64,000 nucleotides of DNA from Enchytraeus crypticus (taxonomy: Eukaryota; Annelida; Clitellata; Enchytraeida; Enchytraeidae). The stretch is taken from contig CAJHZI010000481.1 in the NCBI GenBank assembly GCA_905160935.1, forward strand, positions 1,508,501-1,572,500, written 5' to 3'. Below are positions 11,046 to 49,747 of the stretch, piece by piece. Numbering within the stretch: the first letter of the stretch is position 1; each line of letters starts with the position of its first letter. The notes under the pieces are model-generated. The model ran no database searches. It was not told where the DNA came from and saw nothing but the letters and a program-made list of their open reading frames with translations. Made by a program: the position numbers and the translations under genes.

Positions 11046-13828
11046 TCTCAGGCCGTAACTAGACAGAGCTTAGGAGAACATTTTAGGCATTTAGAAATAA
11101 GAGCAGCATTCGGCAGTTTTTATTTCAGCTGGTTTCTAAAATAAAGTAGCAAACAGCCGCGACCATTCATCATACTCCTCTCATCTGGTCTGCGCGCTCA
11201 GAGACTTGACTAATCCATCACCAGGCGGCATAATATGCCAGAGTATATTATCACATTACGTAGACGGCTTATGCACACGAGCAGCCTTATTTCTCTCCGA
11301 CGTATGCGCTCTAAGTAACCACGTACAATTAAAAATTGATACATTCATAGCACGAAAATGCCACAAATAGAGTCTTGCGGTAGACTAACAGGACATCAAG
11401 TATAAAAAAGTTGAAAGAAACAGTCGAACAAAATAAAACACAATAGCATCATAAACGCAACGCAAGATTAGAAGTGAAACTATAAATCTGCCGACAACTA
11501 GCTAGCGACAATTGCATCTGTAGACAATTAATTAGTTAGTTAATGTCACAAATTTGGAACTAGTAGAGATATACGCCTAATGGCAGTGCAAAGCACCACA
11601 GCCTCTGCAAAATTATCGTATGTAAAACATAAGAAATTGTCGCAAAACTTCACATAACTTTTCTCTGTTATCTTGTTGCAATAAATGTTCAGCACGAGTA
11701 GAGTATAAATCTACAGTCCGTCTAATTGACGTCCAACGCTTCAAAGCCGTATCAGAAATAGAAAGATTACGACGACATCGATTACATATGTACCATTTGC
11801 AACAGCTCACTCGATTCCATCAGGCCTTTTATCTCGACTGCGATTAACACTGACAAAACTTCATCTAAACAATTCAACCGCTATCTTCTTTAGTTAAAAT
11901 ATAAATTACATATTATACCTTTTCAAGTTGAATCTGCAAAGGGTAACCTAAGTTGCAAGCTACTTTCATACAACCAAATAAAAATAAGGCTATAAACAGT
12001 CAATATAAACTATTTTAAGGTCAATTTCGGTTCTCAGATATTTAATCAGCAAAAATGAACATTTAAAAATAAATTCTATTAAATAAATGACAGTGGATAC
12101 ACGATATTCTGTCTTATAAGATGAGCAAAAATAGTATCATTGATTTATGCAACGTATGTGAGTATAATAAAGTATGCAGCCCAAAAGCGCTTTCAGTATT
12201 ATAAAACTACAAAAATCACCTCAGACAAAAACCATGAACATAATAAGGCCTAGTAGTACTTCATTTTGCGGATTCATTTGAAAGACTTAATCTCTTCAAA
12301 GCTACACTTACAACTTAAGACCATTCAAATAATCGTACATGTTAAAAGGATAATCTACACCCAGATCCCGCATTGTTAGGCCTATTGTGTTGAAAACAGC
12401 TGATTTAGTTTTTCCGTAATGCTTTGCTCTTTGCAGTTAAATGCTATTTTCATTATTTATATTTATTATCTCCAATTTTTCTACCATCTTATGTTGCTGT
12501 GTTATTATGTTTCCGTGTTTCCGATAGTCAGCTAGATAGAGCTCAATAGTGCTTTTTCTGACAGCCGTTATATTTGTAGGCAATTCTGTCTGATTGTATG
12601 CGCTTTTTGCCTATTTGTATTCAGTTAATAAATGATCATGATTCTTAGCGGCATGGCATTTGAGTTATATTTTATTTTGATGACTGACAAAGTAATAACA
12701 CAAAATTACGATATTTAACTAGAAATAGTCAGTATAAACTGTCGTTTCGGCGGCTGATCAGATGAATTTGATGAAAGAAGTGATTTTGCAAAAATATATC
12801 TACAGAAACTCGATCGAAACGCAAAAACCGATGCGTTACACTGTTCGGCAAAAACAAAGTTGCCATTATTTCAGTAGTTAAACATCAGAACTGTACTGAA
12901 CTGTGAGTCTAAATTTCGTGGAAGTCATGATGCACAACTGACAAAGTAAGGAATGCAGATGTGCAGAGCTTTTAGCTTCACGCCTAATTACATAAGAGCA
13001 CAGATGAGTGCGTCCTGCGTCTTGGGCGTAAACAAGCTTAAATTACTGCAGCGCAATAAATTTTAACCTTCTGTCTTGAATATTCTTCATTAATAACTTG
13101 ATGCAGTTATATCAATCGCTCAACCAATTTTGTGCTCTGCTAAATATCGGATAAATGATTCATATTCCTACCGCATTCACGCTCTTTAAGAACTACAAGG
13201 AACAAGAAGTTTGTTCCATCACAAAGTTTACCTTCACAAAACTTTAATTTAGCCTCTAACTTGACACAATTATAGCTGTTCCAGGTTTTTCAGGCTCTTC
13301 CAGGTGTTCACTATTGTTTTTCTCAAATATAGTCAGTTGTATAGCATTTTATACAACTAAATTAAGAATTTGATATGTTACTCTAAAATACAATTTTTAT
13401 TGCTTCTAACAACTCACCAAATTCAAATATCCCCAAACGTGCTTTGAAGCAATGCTTCCAATCAACTAAATCCAGATTTCTCTAGACTATTTTACTTATT
13501 ATACTTTTCAGCGGTGGTTTTAAACCCATTTGTAATTCTCAGATTAGTTCGTTCCCTATAATACACATTGCTGTGTCTAGATATTAAGTTGTTAAATTAT
13601 TACGTTACACATGTAAACATAAGCAAAAATGATACACCTTGTATGCGAAATAGTTCAGTTGTTTACGCTCAAGTAGATCTCGCATGTTAAAGCGTTAATT
13701 TAAAAACATTCATGTCAGGCCAGGCATGTGAAATAATTATATAATTATCAATCTTGTGAAAAGATTGATTTACTCAGATCAGCAATTATGTGCAATGATT
13801 AAACTATAACCGCTCAGAAAAGACATAA
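11046..13828. other. Non-coding stretch, probable laminin intron 1
   Basis: I looked on the minus strand for the next laminin N-terminal exon, with residues like the family's ITYVRLKF, and did not find it. The 65-codon minus frame at 11613-11810 is not recognisable. The stretch is most simply intron. Confidence 0.45.
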
Positions 13829-13975
13829 CATGTGAAATCATACAGACCTAGCATGTGAAATAATTAAGTCACACAGACCTAACACGTGAAATGATTAAGT
13901 CATACAGACCCAGCATGTGAAACGATTAAGTCATACAAATCTAGCATGTGAAATGATTAAGTCATACAGACCTAG
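13829..13975. repeat. 31-bp tandem repeat that includes a splice donor
   Basis: Four 31-bp units (13852-13882, 13883-13913, 13914-13944, 13945-13975) and one shortened unit (13829-13851). On the minus strand each has the form CTAG, GTCTGTATGACTTAATC, ATTTCACATG. The unit nearest the laminin exon contains its exon/intron junction, so the array repeats the donor site. Confidence 0.9.
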
Positions 13976-14374
13976 CATGAGCGTGAGGTTAACACTGTTG
14001 GGATACTGGACAGCCTCCATCATCGTACTGGACTGCCACCAACTCAACATCTCAACGGAGTGGAAGTCTGTCAGGTACTTGGCTGGATGGGACTTCCTCT
14101 GATCACTGTTGTCACACACGTCGCAGACCTTCGTCGCTCCAGATATTCCAGTCTGCTGGCAGAACTCCTCCTGTCCTCTCATACCGCAGGTATTCGTGGC
14201 TTCCACCGTCAGACCAAAAGCCGCGTTAACAAAGGGAGGAAAGCATCGCTGGGCCCGTCCGTAATTATCATAACACTGGGAGTTTCTGTCGACCGAGCCT
14301 ACTGGTACGCCATTCTGTCCCCGAACAATTGCTCCCGTTAGCAATAAAATAATTGGACATAAATAGCTAAGCAT
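13972..14374 (-). CDS. Laminin N-terminal exon 1 (probable gamma-type chain)
   Basis: Encodes 134 complete residues plus the first base of the next codon. Residues 1-19 form a signal peptide with a leucine-rich core. The laminin N-terminal (LN) domain follows: [20 protein letters not shown] at about 34-53, [20 protein letters not shown], and then [20 protein letters not shown]. In this family the LN domain drives laminin network assembly in basement membranes; netrins share the fold. The NAAF and ATNTCG wording is closest to gamma chains, so gamma is my guess. The exon ends at a GT donor at 13971-13970; read-through adds only a short tail before a stop. Later exons are not visible and presumably lie beyond the left edge. 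The ATG starts the only reasonable signal peptide. Confidence 0.88.
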
Positions 14375-15632
14375 GTTTAATTTTGTGATTGATTCGCAAT
14401 TTTTTTATGCTACTGAAGCCTATAGTTGAAATGCTGTGGAAAAAACTACAAAATTATATTCTGACGCTTCCAGCTGAGATGGTAATCCTGTACTGATTAA
14501 ACTTAACGTTCAAGCTTATTTAGGATCCCATGCTAAAATTAAATTTTGATTAGGATGTAATCACACAAAAAAGCTGATGAATTCTTTTTGCTGCTGTAAT
14601 CGATTAGAAAATAACAATTTAAAAATATTTTGAATGTTTTTTCATTGAAAGTATCTACAGCCACGTAAGTAACGACATTAGTTATGCGCAAATCCGTAAA
14701 AAATTCTTTCTCTCTCACTCATTCACAAATTCACACACACATACGCTCACACACAAACTATCTCTCTCTTCAATATGATCAAGGTGCATATTTTAGCTCA
14801 TTGTATCTCCTTTTCATATCATTAATAATGAGAACAATATCACTGATCAGTCAACAAGTTGATACCAGTGGCAGATCGTTCCACATCTTGGTGCAGACTT
14901 CTATTTAAAGGACCCATAATAAAATAGATGAAATCATCTGCGACTTTCGTGTAACCAAATCTAAAGGTCCCTCAAGATTACGCATCAAAACTTCAAGCGT
15001 TATAAAATACTGACTAACCACACAATACCAAGTCCATGCTGTGCCAAGTCTATGAGATTTAGCTCTATTCATTTAGCTACTTGAAAGTATTACCAGACAA
15101 CTATTAGCATGGCGTTTATTTAGAATACAGAGAATAAATAGATGGTAGGTATTCGACCATCAAGTTTACAGCGCATCCCTCAGCAAGCTGAGTTTCCTTT
15201 TCAATGCAGCACCGGTAGGTACATAATACAGCGAATATAATGTTAATTCAATTCAGAGCTCAATCAGTCAGTGCGATCATTTACGACGAGATTTTCTACT
15301 AAAATGATCCGTAGTGCTAGCGATCAATGATAAACTTACACCAAAAACTAAAAAGAAAGCTTGCATTACATTTATATAACGTTAATAAATATCAAAACGC
15401 AAACACTAATATCCGTACGGACTACAGGCTTTATTAGAAAGAGTATTGAAATACATAGCAGAGCACTCGTGATCTCAGGCGGTACCTAAGCGAATAACTT
15501 CTCGCAGCTCTTAGTTTGGCTAGAGCACTCCAGCTGCTGGCTATCCGCTAGTAACTTGTAACAGCCTATCTGTCTGCTCAACCGTTCTCATTCTCCTCTC
15601 TCTCTGTTACTTCCTCTATATCTCTCTCTCCC

Positions 15633-15664
<32 letters not shown>

Positions 15665-16130
15665 TCATTCGGTTTCTTCTATATCTGTCTACAATCTACG
15701 ACAATTCTAATTCTAATTATGATTATAGTTCATAAAATGCAAAGCGCACCTTTTCAGATATATCGGGGGTAGATCCAAAGGGAATGAATTGATATCGGCG
15801 ACAATATCTTCCCCTTCATAATATTTGGCATAAATGATTAAAGCTTTGGCGCCTGAACGCTCAGTTCCAGCGGTATCATTGACCCCTACTCCCTGAACCG
15901 CGTTGGCTCCTACTCCCTGATACGCGTTGGCTCCTACTCCATTATCCTACTATGAGGATGAGGAAACGGCTGCTAAACTTTTATTATTAAAATTATTAGT
16001 TAATATTATTATTTTATAATATTTTTTACCCCGGGTGTAAAGAACCCGAGGTTTGATAAAAACGATTCAAGCAATACGTGCTGAATAACCACCCGGCTAC
16101 TCGAGGCCATCTAGGTGCTTAAAAGAATTG
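14375..16130. other. Upstream region of laminin gene; no gene seen
   Basis: This would contain the laminin 5' UTR and promoter. No convincing core promoter motif was identified. It includes a (CT)n-rich stretch at about 15597-15665 and a short 28-bp repeat around TTGGCTCCTACTCC at about 15870-15950. Confidence 0.45.
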
Positions 16131-16142
16131 CTGAAGCAGACT

Positions 16143-16412
16143 GTATTAAATCTTTATAAAGTCCTTGAAAGCCTTTGCCAAAGAAAATAGGTCTTTCGCT
16201 TAGCGCCGGTTTGCACTGCAATAAGTATGCCAATGCCATTAATGAAGTCTACTCCATCGGGATTCACTGGGTCCATGGTTTCAATGGCCCTGCGGAACAA
16301 CTTCATACCCTAAGGATAGATCACGGTAATTGTCCATTTTCTTAGAGGCGGCTAGTTCAGCAGCTCCACCAGCAGAGACTGAAATCGTATTCAGGAATGA
16401 GTTTGCCATAGT
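16143..16412 (-). pseudogene. Decayed retroelement ORF, C-terminal fragment
   Basis: On the minus strand a segment reads GGAAELAASKKMDNYRDL, and after a one-base frame change a second reads ETMDPVNPDGVDFINGIG, then TGAKRKTYFLWQRLS, followed by a stop. This order resembles a C-terminal region that I recall from reverse-transcriptase-bearing element proteins in cnidarian and other invertebrate genomes. It is a relic: frameshifted, stop-containing and without its upstream part. The family attribution is from memory of the pattern and needs a protein search. Confidence 0.6.
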
Positions 16413-16573
16413 GTCAGTGACCATGACGTCTCATATGACATTTACCATTGTACCAGGGTACTAAAGTTATGCCGTCCTGGCGCTTAGTAATATTAATAAT
16501 AATATTAATAAAATAGGCCTAATTATTATATTATACTACTTATTTTAATAATAAAAATTATTATTACTATTAT

Positions 16574-16760
16574 TGTAGCGTACCGGGCGGCTGGCCGTCT
16601 AGGTCTCCCGGCCCTACTAATTCTTTTCTTTGGGATAGGCGTTGGCTCGACGAAGACCCCATTTCTGGTACTAAATTGTAGAGTACTGGGCGGCTGGCTG
16701 TCTAGGCCGACCGTACCTACTATATGCCTCGTTCTGGCTCCTCATTCTTCAAGGTAATGT
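16574..16760. repeat. Direct repeat of an LTR-like start
   Basis: TGTAGCGTACCGGGCGGCTG at 16574 recurs 103 bp later as TGTAGAGTACTGGGCGGCTG, each followed by GTCTAGG. A 5' TGTAG and nearby short repeats suggest a solo LTR or nested LTR ends, but no matching 3' end or target duplication could be defined. Confidence 0.4.
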
Positions 16761-17249
16761 TTCTTCGTGATGCATGATCTCTTCAGGACACGTTGGTTCA
16801 TAGGAACTTGGGAGAGCAGACGAATTAGCTCTACCGAAGTCGAATTATTTACTTTGATTGGTTGAACTGAAATGTTTAATTATTTTCTTTCTTCTACTTC
16901 GTCTTCTGGCTTGTTGTTTCTCTTCTGCTCTGTGTTGCTTCCTGTCTTTCTGTTATTCATGTGCCTCTATTCCTTATCGTTGGCTTGCTTCTCCTTGACT
17001 TCGCTCGTTTCTCTTTAGGTGCTACGCTCTTTCCCAACTGCAGGCACACAGCCGACCCAGGTGCTTCGCCTTCCTGAGTTGGCCAACAAAGCCGCGACCA
17101 GAGACGAAGATTACTTCGGTTACTTTCCGTCACACAGAACAGAGAGAACCCATTTTGTAGTACTACGCAATCATCAAAGTCAAATTCCGTTATACAGTGT
17201 ATCGCCATCCCCTCAATATATAGGCCTACTTAGCGAAGACTGCTGAATA

Positions 17250-19940
17250 CCTGTTTTCTTCCAACCTCGTCTTCATATTCTAACTTGATAATTATATAAT
17301 CTGACCTCATGACGTTACTCTTAACCTAAGACTTTGCTATAAGATTCGCCACTTAACATTTAAATATGGAATAACTTCACTCTTTGCATGACCTACAAAC
17401 CGCTCACGTTACAATTATTATTAGTATTACTAGTGTCATTTATCGAAGTTAGATGACGCATCTAACCACTACGCTATTGAGACATCAAGCTGCTACACCA
17501 CTCAAACACGTCACTGCCGCTTCAACATAGACGAGAATGACTATGCCGACGTAAGCAGTGTCGAAACTGTAGCTGCGTGGGGGAGCTCTGAAATACTAGC
17601 CTATTAGTAGCCTATAGGTCACGTGACTATATACGATGGGCGTGGTCAGACTCCAAAGGATACGTGAAGAAATTTGCCTATGGTAATCCAATGTGCGTTA
17701 TGACGGATGCTTCCAAAGGACAAGGTGATACCTCTGGACGTATTGCTGACCAGTGGAAGAGGGCTCCAAAGGTCTAGGTTCAAGCCCATGCGTTTATAGA
17801 AATGGAGAGTATTGTAGTGGAACCCTATTTTAGGCTAATCATCGTAGGCCAAATGACGGAAGTATCCTATAACTATAGCTGCTCTTTAAGATCTAATTTT
17901 CTGTTTGTTTTTGATCTTGCCTAATTTTTTGGCCAGTTTACCTATATAATTATATATACGTTCCATACGTGTGTGGTAGATGTGCTATACTCGTGTCGTG
18001 TGCATTGCTAGGCCTAAGAGTATGTTTGTAGGTTGATCCATTTATCAAGTATTTTTATTAGTCATTATTCGTTTATGGCAATGATATCTGACACAGTGCA
18101 GAAATCTTACGTACAGAGTTTGAAAAGCACATGTAGGTACATATAGATAAACACAAGTATAACTAAAGCTAAATAATTATACAAGTGCATATAATAGCAA
18201 TCATAAATTTAATAGCGTCTTTGTAAAGCATCCTCATTATGAAGTTATAGTCTGCACAGTTTTAAGAGGGAGCATAAAAGGACGGATGCTTCCATCTATC
18301 TCTGGATCTATCTTTAATGTTACGACGACTATTTTTTGTCTCCAATGGTGGCATTAGAGGAAACAAAACGTGATGAGTTATTAAGTACAGAATTCAAAAA
18401 TTTCCTGTCTGCTTTATTAGTTTCCTTGACAATTTTTTATGATAAGGTATGTAATTACGACCATGGACTGGTGTTACAAGTCTTCAGCATAGAATATCTT
18501 TGGTCTTCCCGACTTCCTGAACCAGTATAATTAAAGTAAAATTAAGGTAACTTTAGCATCTTTGTACTGAACTGAGTGAACTCACAGATTATTAAATGAC
18601 GGCCTAATAGGAATTTGTTACTTTGAAATATCAATTACCTTTGCGCAATTAATCACCCTAACACAAACACAAGCCCTGCTCCAAATTCTAACCATAGTGA
18701 TTTGAGATACATATACTGAGGAAAATTAGCGATATAAATAATTAGAAGTTGGATATAAGGATTTATAAGTAACAATGAAACACAGATCCGATGTTTAAGG
18801 AATCTTATTTATATACCGCCATCTTGATATTGGTGATTGATTTTGTGGAATTTATTGAATATTTACATAAAGTAATCGAATTTAATCCGGTTTAGCTTGA
18901 AACCGGATAAAACCGATAGGATTAGAAATTATTATTTATTCAATTTGATTGCGTAAGTATTAAATTTTGTGTAATTTAGGTTTGACTATGATGCTTTTTT
19001 TGCTATTTGCTATATCCTTTGTTTTGTTTATACAAAAATAATGGTGGACTCAGATAGTATTTACATTTATAATTGTACAGCACAATTCTAATGCTATAAA
19101 AATGTATTATGGGATACGAATAAAAGTTTGCATGAACTGCTTATCGGGCTAAATCGTTTAAGTTAAGCTTATCAAAATTAAAGAAAATGTTGATATTATA
19201 TTTGAATTGTAGGGGTAGTTTTCTACGTATAAAATTACCGGTATTTTATTTAAAATAATTATATCCTCAAATATGTCATAATTGTAATTCACTATGTTAA
19301 GGAAATATTTTAAAACTAAGCTACATCCCACTATAACCTATAGCATTATTAACTTGGTGTATAAATCTGTACTTAAAAGACATTTCCGTAATTGTTTTTC
19401 GCTTTCATTAAATGTTTATAATGCAAACGTCTATGGTATGATTAATAACATAACATTACAGTCAGGAAGCAATTATATGCTTGTTTAAGACTCAGTACTG
19501 ATAGGTTTGTTTTTCAAGGCAAGGTTTCTTTCTGTGGGAATGTTGCTATGCTATCTCAGACTTTCGATTACATCATAGTGTAAACTGTTGATAATGGTAA
19601 AATTTCCTGAATTTTCATATGCAAAAATTAACAAAAATCTTGTATCTATATATTTAGCTTATGCATGATTTTTTGTATCACCTTAATGTTTGAGTAGTTT
19701 AATGTGTAACTACTGCTATCAATTCCTAGTAGACCTGATCAATATCAGAGATTATAATCTCGGCTATTCACTGGACTGGTAACTTAGATAATTAATTAGC
19801 GTACTAGTTAAACACGTCGTATTAATGCTTGTAGTTACTAAACTCGTCATGATCAGCAGATCACTTACACAACGTTTAGAAATTTTGCTATTCACTAATA
19901 AATGTTGTTTGGTTATTAACTATAAGGTCAACCGCCAAAA
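17250..19940. other. Non-coding stretch between divergent genes
   Basis: No recognisable gene, RNA or repeat family. AT-rich sequence dominates from about 18500. An untranslated first exon of PRRC2 could lie in or just after it but cannot be delimited. Confidence 0.4.
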
Positions 19941-19953
19941 TTATAGAGCTCAG

Positions 19954-19990
19954 CCAATGACGGCGCTGTCCTTTAGGCTGATCGACCAAT
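19954..19990 (+). promoter_or_regulatory. Candidate promoter: paired CCAAT boxes
   Basis: AGCCAATGA (CCAAT at 19954-19958) and GACCAATCAG (CCAAT at 19986-19990) lie 32 bp apart in the same orientation, about 1.3 kb upstream of the PRRC2 start codon. NF-Y-bound promoters often carry paired CCAAT boxes at about this spacing. No TATA box is seen. That this is the PRRC2 promoter is inference. Confidence 0.35.
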
Positions 19991-20394
19991 CAGCTTACTT
20001 CGTAAACAGGACTAGAATATTATTTCTTAATCAATTGATTAGTAAATCAGCAGTGTAAACGTCCGAAAATAGGCGCACAGCTACGTATTACTTTACACGG
20101 CGATTCAAGCTTATAGAATATCAAATGGTGACTAAACAGGAGTTTATGCAACTATTGATGTTGTAACAGTTGATTATCTCTGTAGTAAATACGGCCATAG
20201 GGGTGATCTAGAGTATGCATAGACTATCATTTCTTTATAATACGAGTTTACCTTTAACAATGCTGGAAAACTGATGGCTCTAATGTCTAAGAAGAAATGC
20301 ACTATCCATCGTCGTCTAATACAGATTCCAGCTCAGCCAGTGAGAGGACAGGACTTGCAAACTTATTTACCACATAAATAAATAAAGAAATAAT

Positions 20395-20540
20395 AAATAA
20401 AGGTTTAACGTCCGTTTCCTCATCCAGGGATGATGTCAGGGACGTCCCCGAACCGCACACATCACTACAGATCAATTCACCCAGACCTATCTGCGAAAGA
20501 AATGTGCTGAGGAGAAGTAAGGTCCTAAATGAAAGCCAGT
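20395..20540 (-). repeat. Repeat family B, copy 3
   Basis: Reads AAATAAAGGTTTAACGTCCG, TTTCCTCATCCAGGGATGATG and TCAGGGACGTCCCCG, then CAATTCACCCAGACC and GTGCTGAGGAGAAGTAAGG. Similarity to copy 4 (around the ATGAAAGCCAGTCCGGTGAT region) suggests the family extends further than the core shown. Confidence 0.75.
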
Positions 20541-20744
20541 CCGGTGATCAAAAATGGTCAGGGTAGATTGATTATGTCTATGGTGGGAAAAGGTAAGTCT
20601 TAAGCTTGCTAGAGAATGTTGAAAGAGAAGAACAAGAGCGAAGATTAGCAGGTAAAGAGTTCCAGATTGTGGGTGCTGCATAAGAAAATGAACGTCTGCC
20701 CAATGACGTGAGAATATTTGGAACTGAGAGAAGATTTTACATCG

Positions 20745-20985
20745 TACTCAGCCAAACTTATTTACTACATCATACTCAACCAAACTTTTTTACTACATTA
20801 TACTCAGCCAAACTTATTTACTACATCATACTCAACCAAACTTATTTACCACATCATACTCAACCAACTTATTTACTACATCATACTCAGCCAAACTTTT
20901 TTACTACATCATACTCAACCAAACTTATTTACTACATCATACTCAACCAAACTTATTTACTACATCATACTCAGCCAGCAGATCG
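20745..20985. repeat. 28-bp minisatellite, about 9 copies
   Basis: Units read ACTCAACCAAACTTATTTAC followed by TACATCAT. One unit is a base shorter, shifting the frames. The array lies 300 bp before the PRRC2 start codon and may be in its 5' intron or leader. It creates spurious open frames at 20708-21008. Confidence 0.9.
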
Positions 20986-21283
20986 TTAACTGGTTTGAAC
21001 AGCCGTAATCGGCAACCAAATACACTCACACCCCGGCTACAAGGCAGCATACGCTAAGAAGATCAAACTATATAATACTAATCGTTGAAGAAAGATCAAG
21101 AAAGGAAAATATGTTGAAATTTCTTCAAATTATTTATTTGTATGGTGGTTACTTTGTTGCCAACTTTGCTATTTTCTAGTTATTTTGTTTATGTACTTAG
21201 TATATGCTTATTTGTATGAGCAGGTATTCAGGGAGAGCTGAATAGCAGAACCATCAATCAGCGTCGATGTTTGTGGTTGAATC

Positions 21284-49366
<28,083 letters not shown>

Positions 49367-49741
49367 GACGTTGGTAATTGTAGTGTGAAAACGATGAGAA
49401 ATAGGTGTGCCAAGAGTGAATTTAATTGTAGAGGGGCTGGTTGATAGTTTAGAAGATGTGAAAAAATTGACTAAAATTAACTAACAGGGACAAATATGAC
49501 AAAATTCTGAAAAATAGTAATTATAGAGGACGAACAATGTGGAGGGTATGTGAAGGTGAAAAAGGATAAACTTATGAAATTAATAATTTAAATAGAAAAA
49601 GAAGTGTGATAAAATGAAATTGAATGTAGGCCGATGTGCAGTGGCCGGCTACTATTATATTTGGTGTTGGTAATTAGTATTGGTAAGAAGATATTTTTAT
49701 GATGAGGGAAAATCTAGGTTGGTGATGGTAGAGGTGTGTAC

Positions 49742-49747
49742 AATAAA
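49742..49747 (+). terminator. Possible PRRC2 polyadenylation signal
   Basis: AATAAA lies 376 bp past the stop codon. Another AATAAA occurs at about 50640, so a longer 3' UTR is also possible. Confidence 0.4.

Noticed and set aside
11613-11810. 65-codon minus-strand frame as a laminin or other exon
   Set aside because: No laminin-like residues and no recognisable domain; splice-site support is lacking.
20708-21008. Two overlapping frames of 93-96 codons
   Set aside because: Produced by the 28-bp minisatellite.
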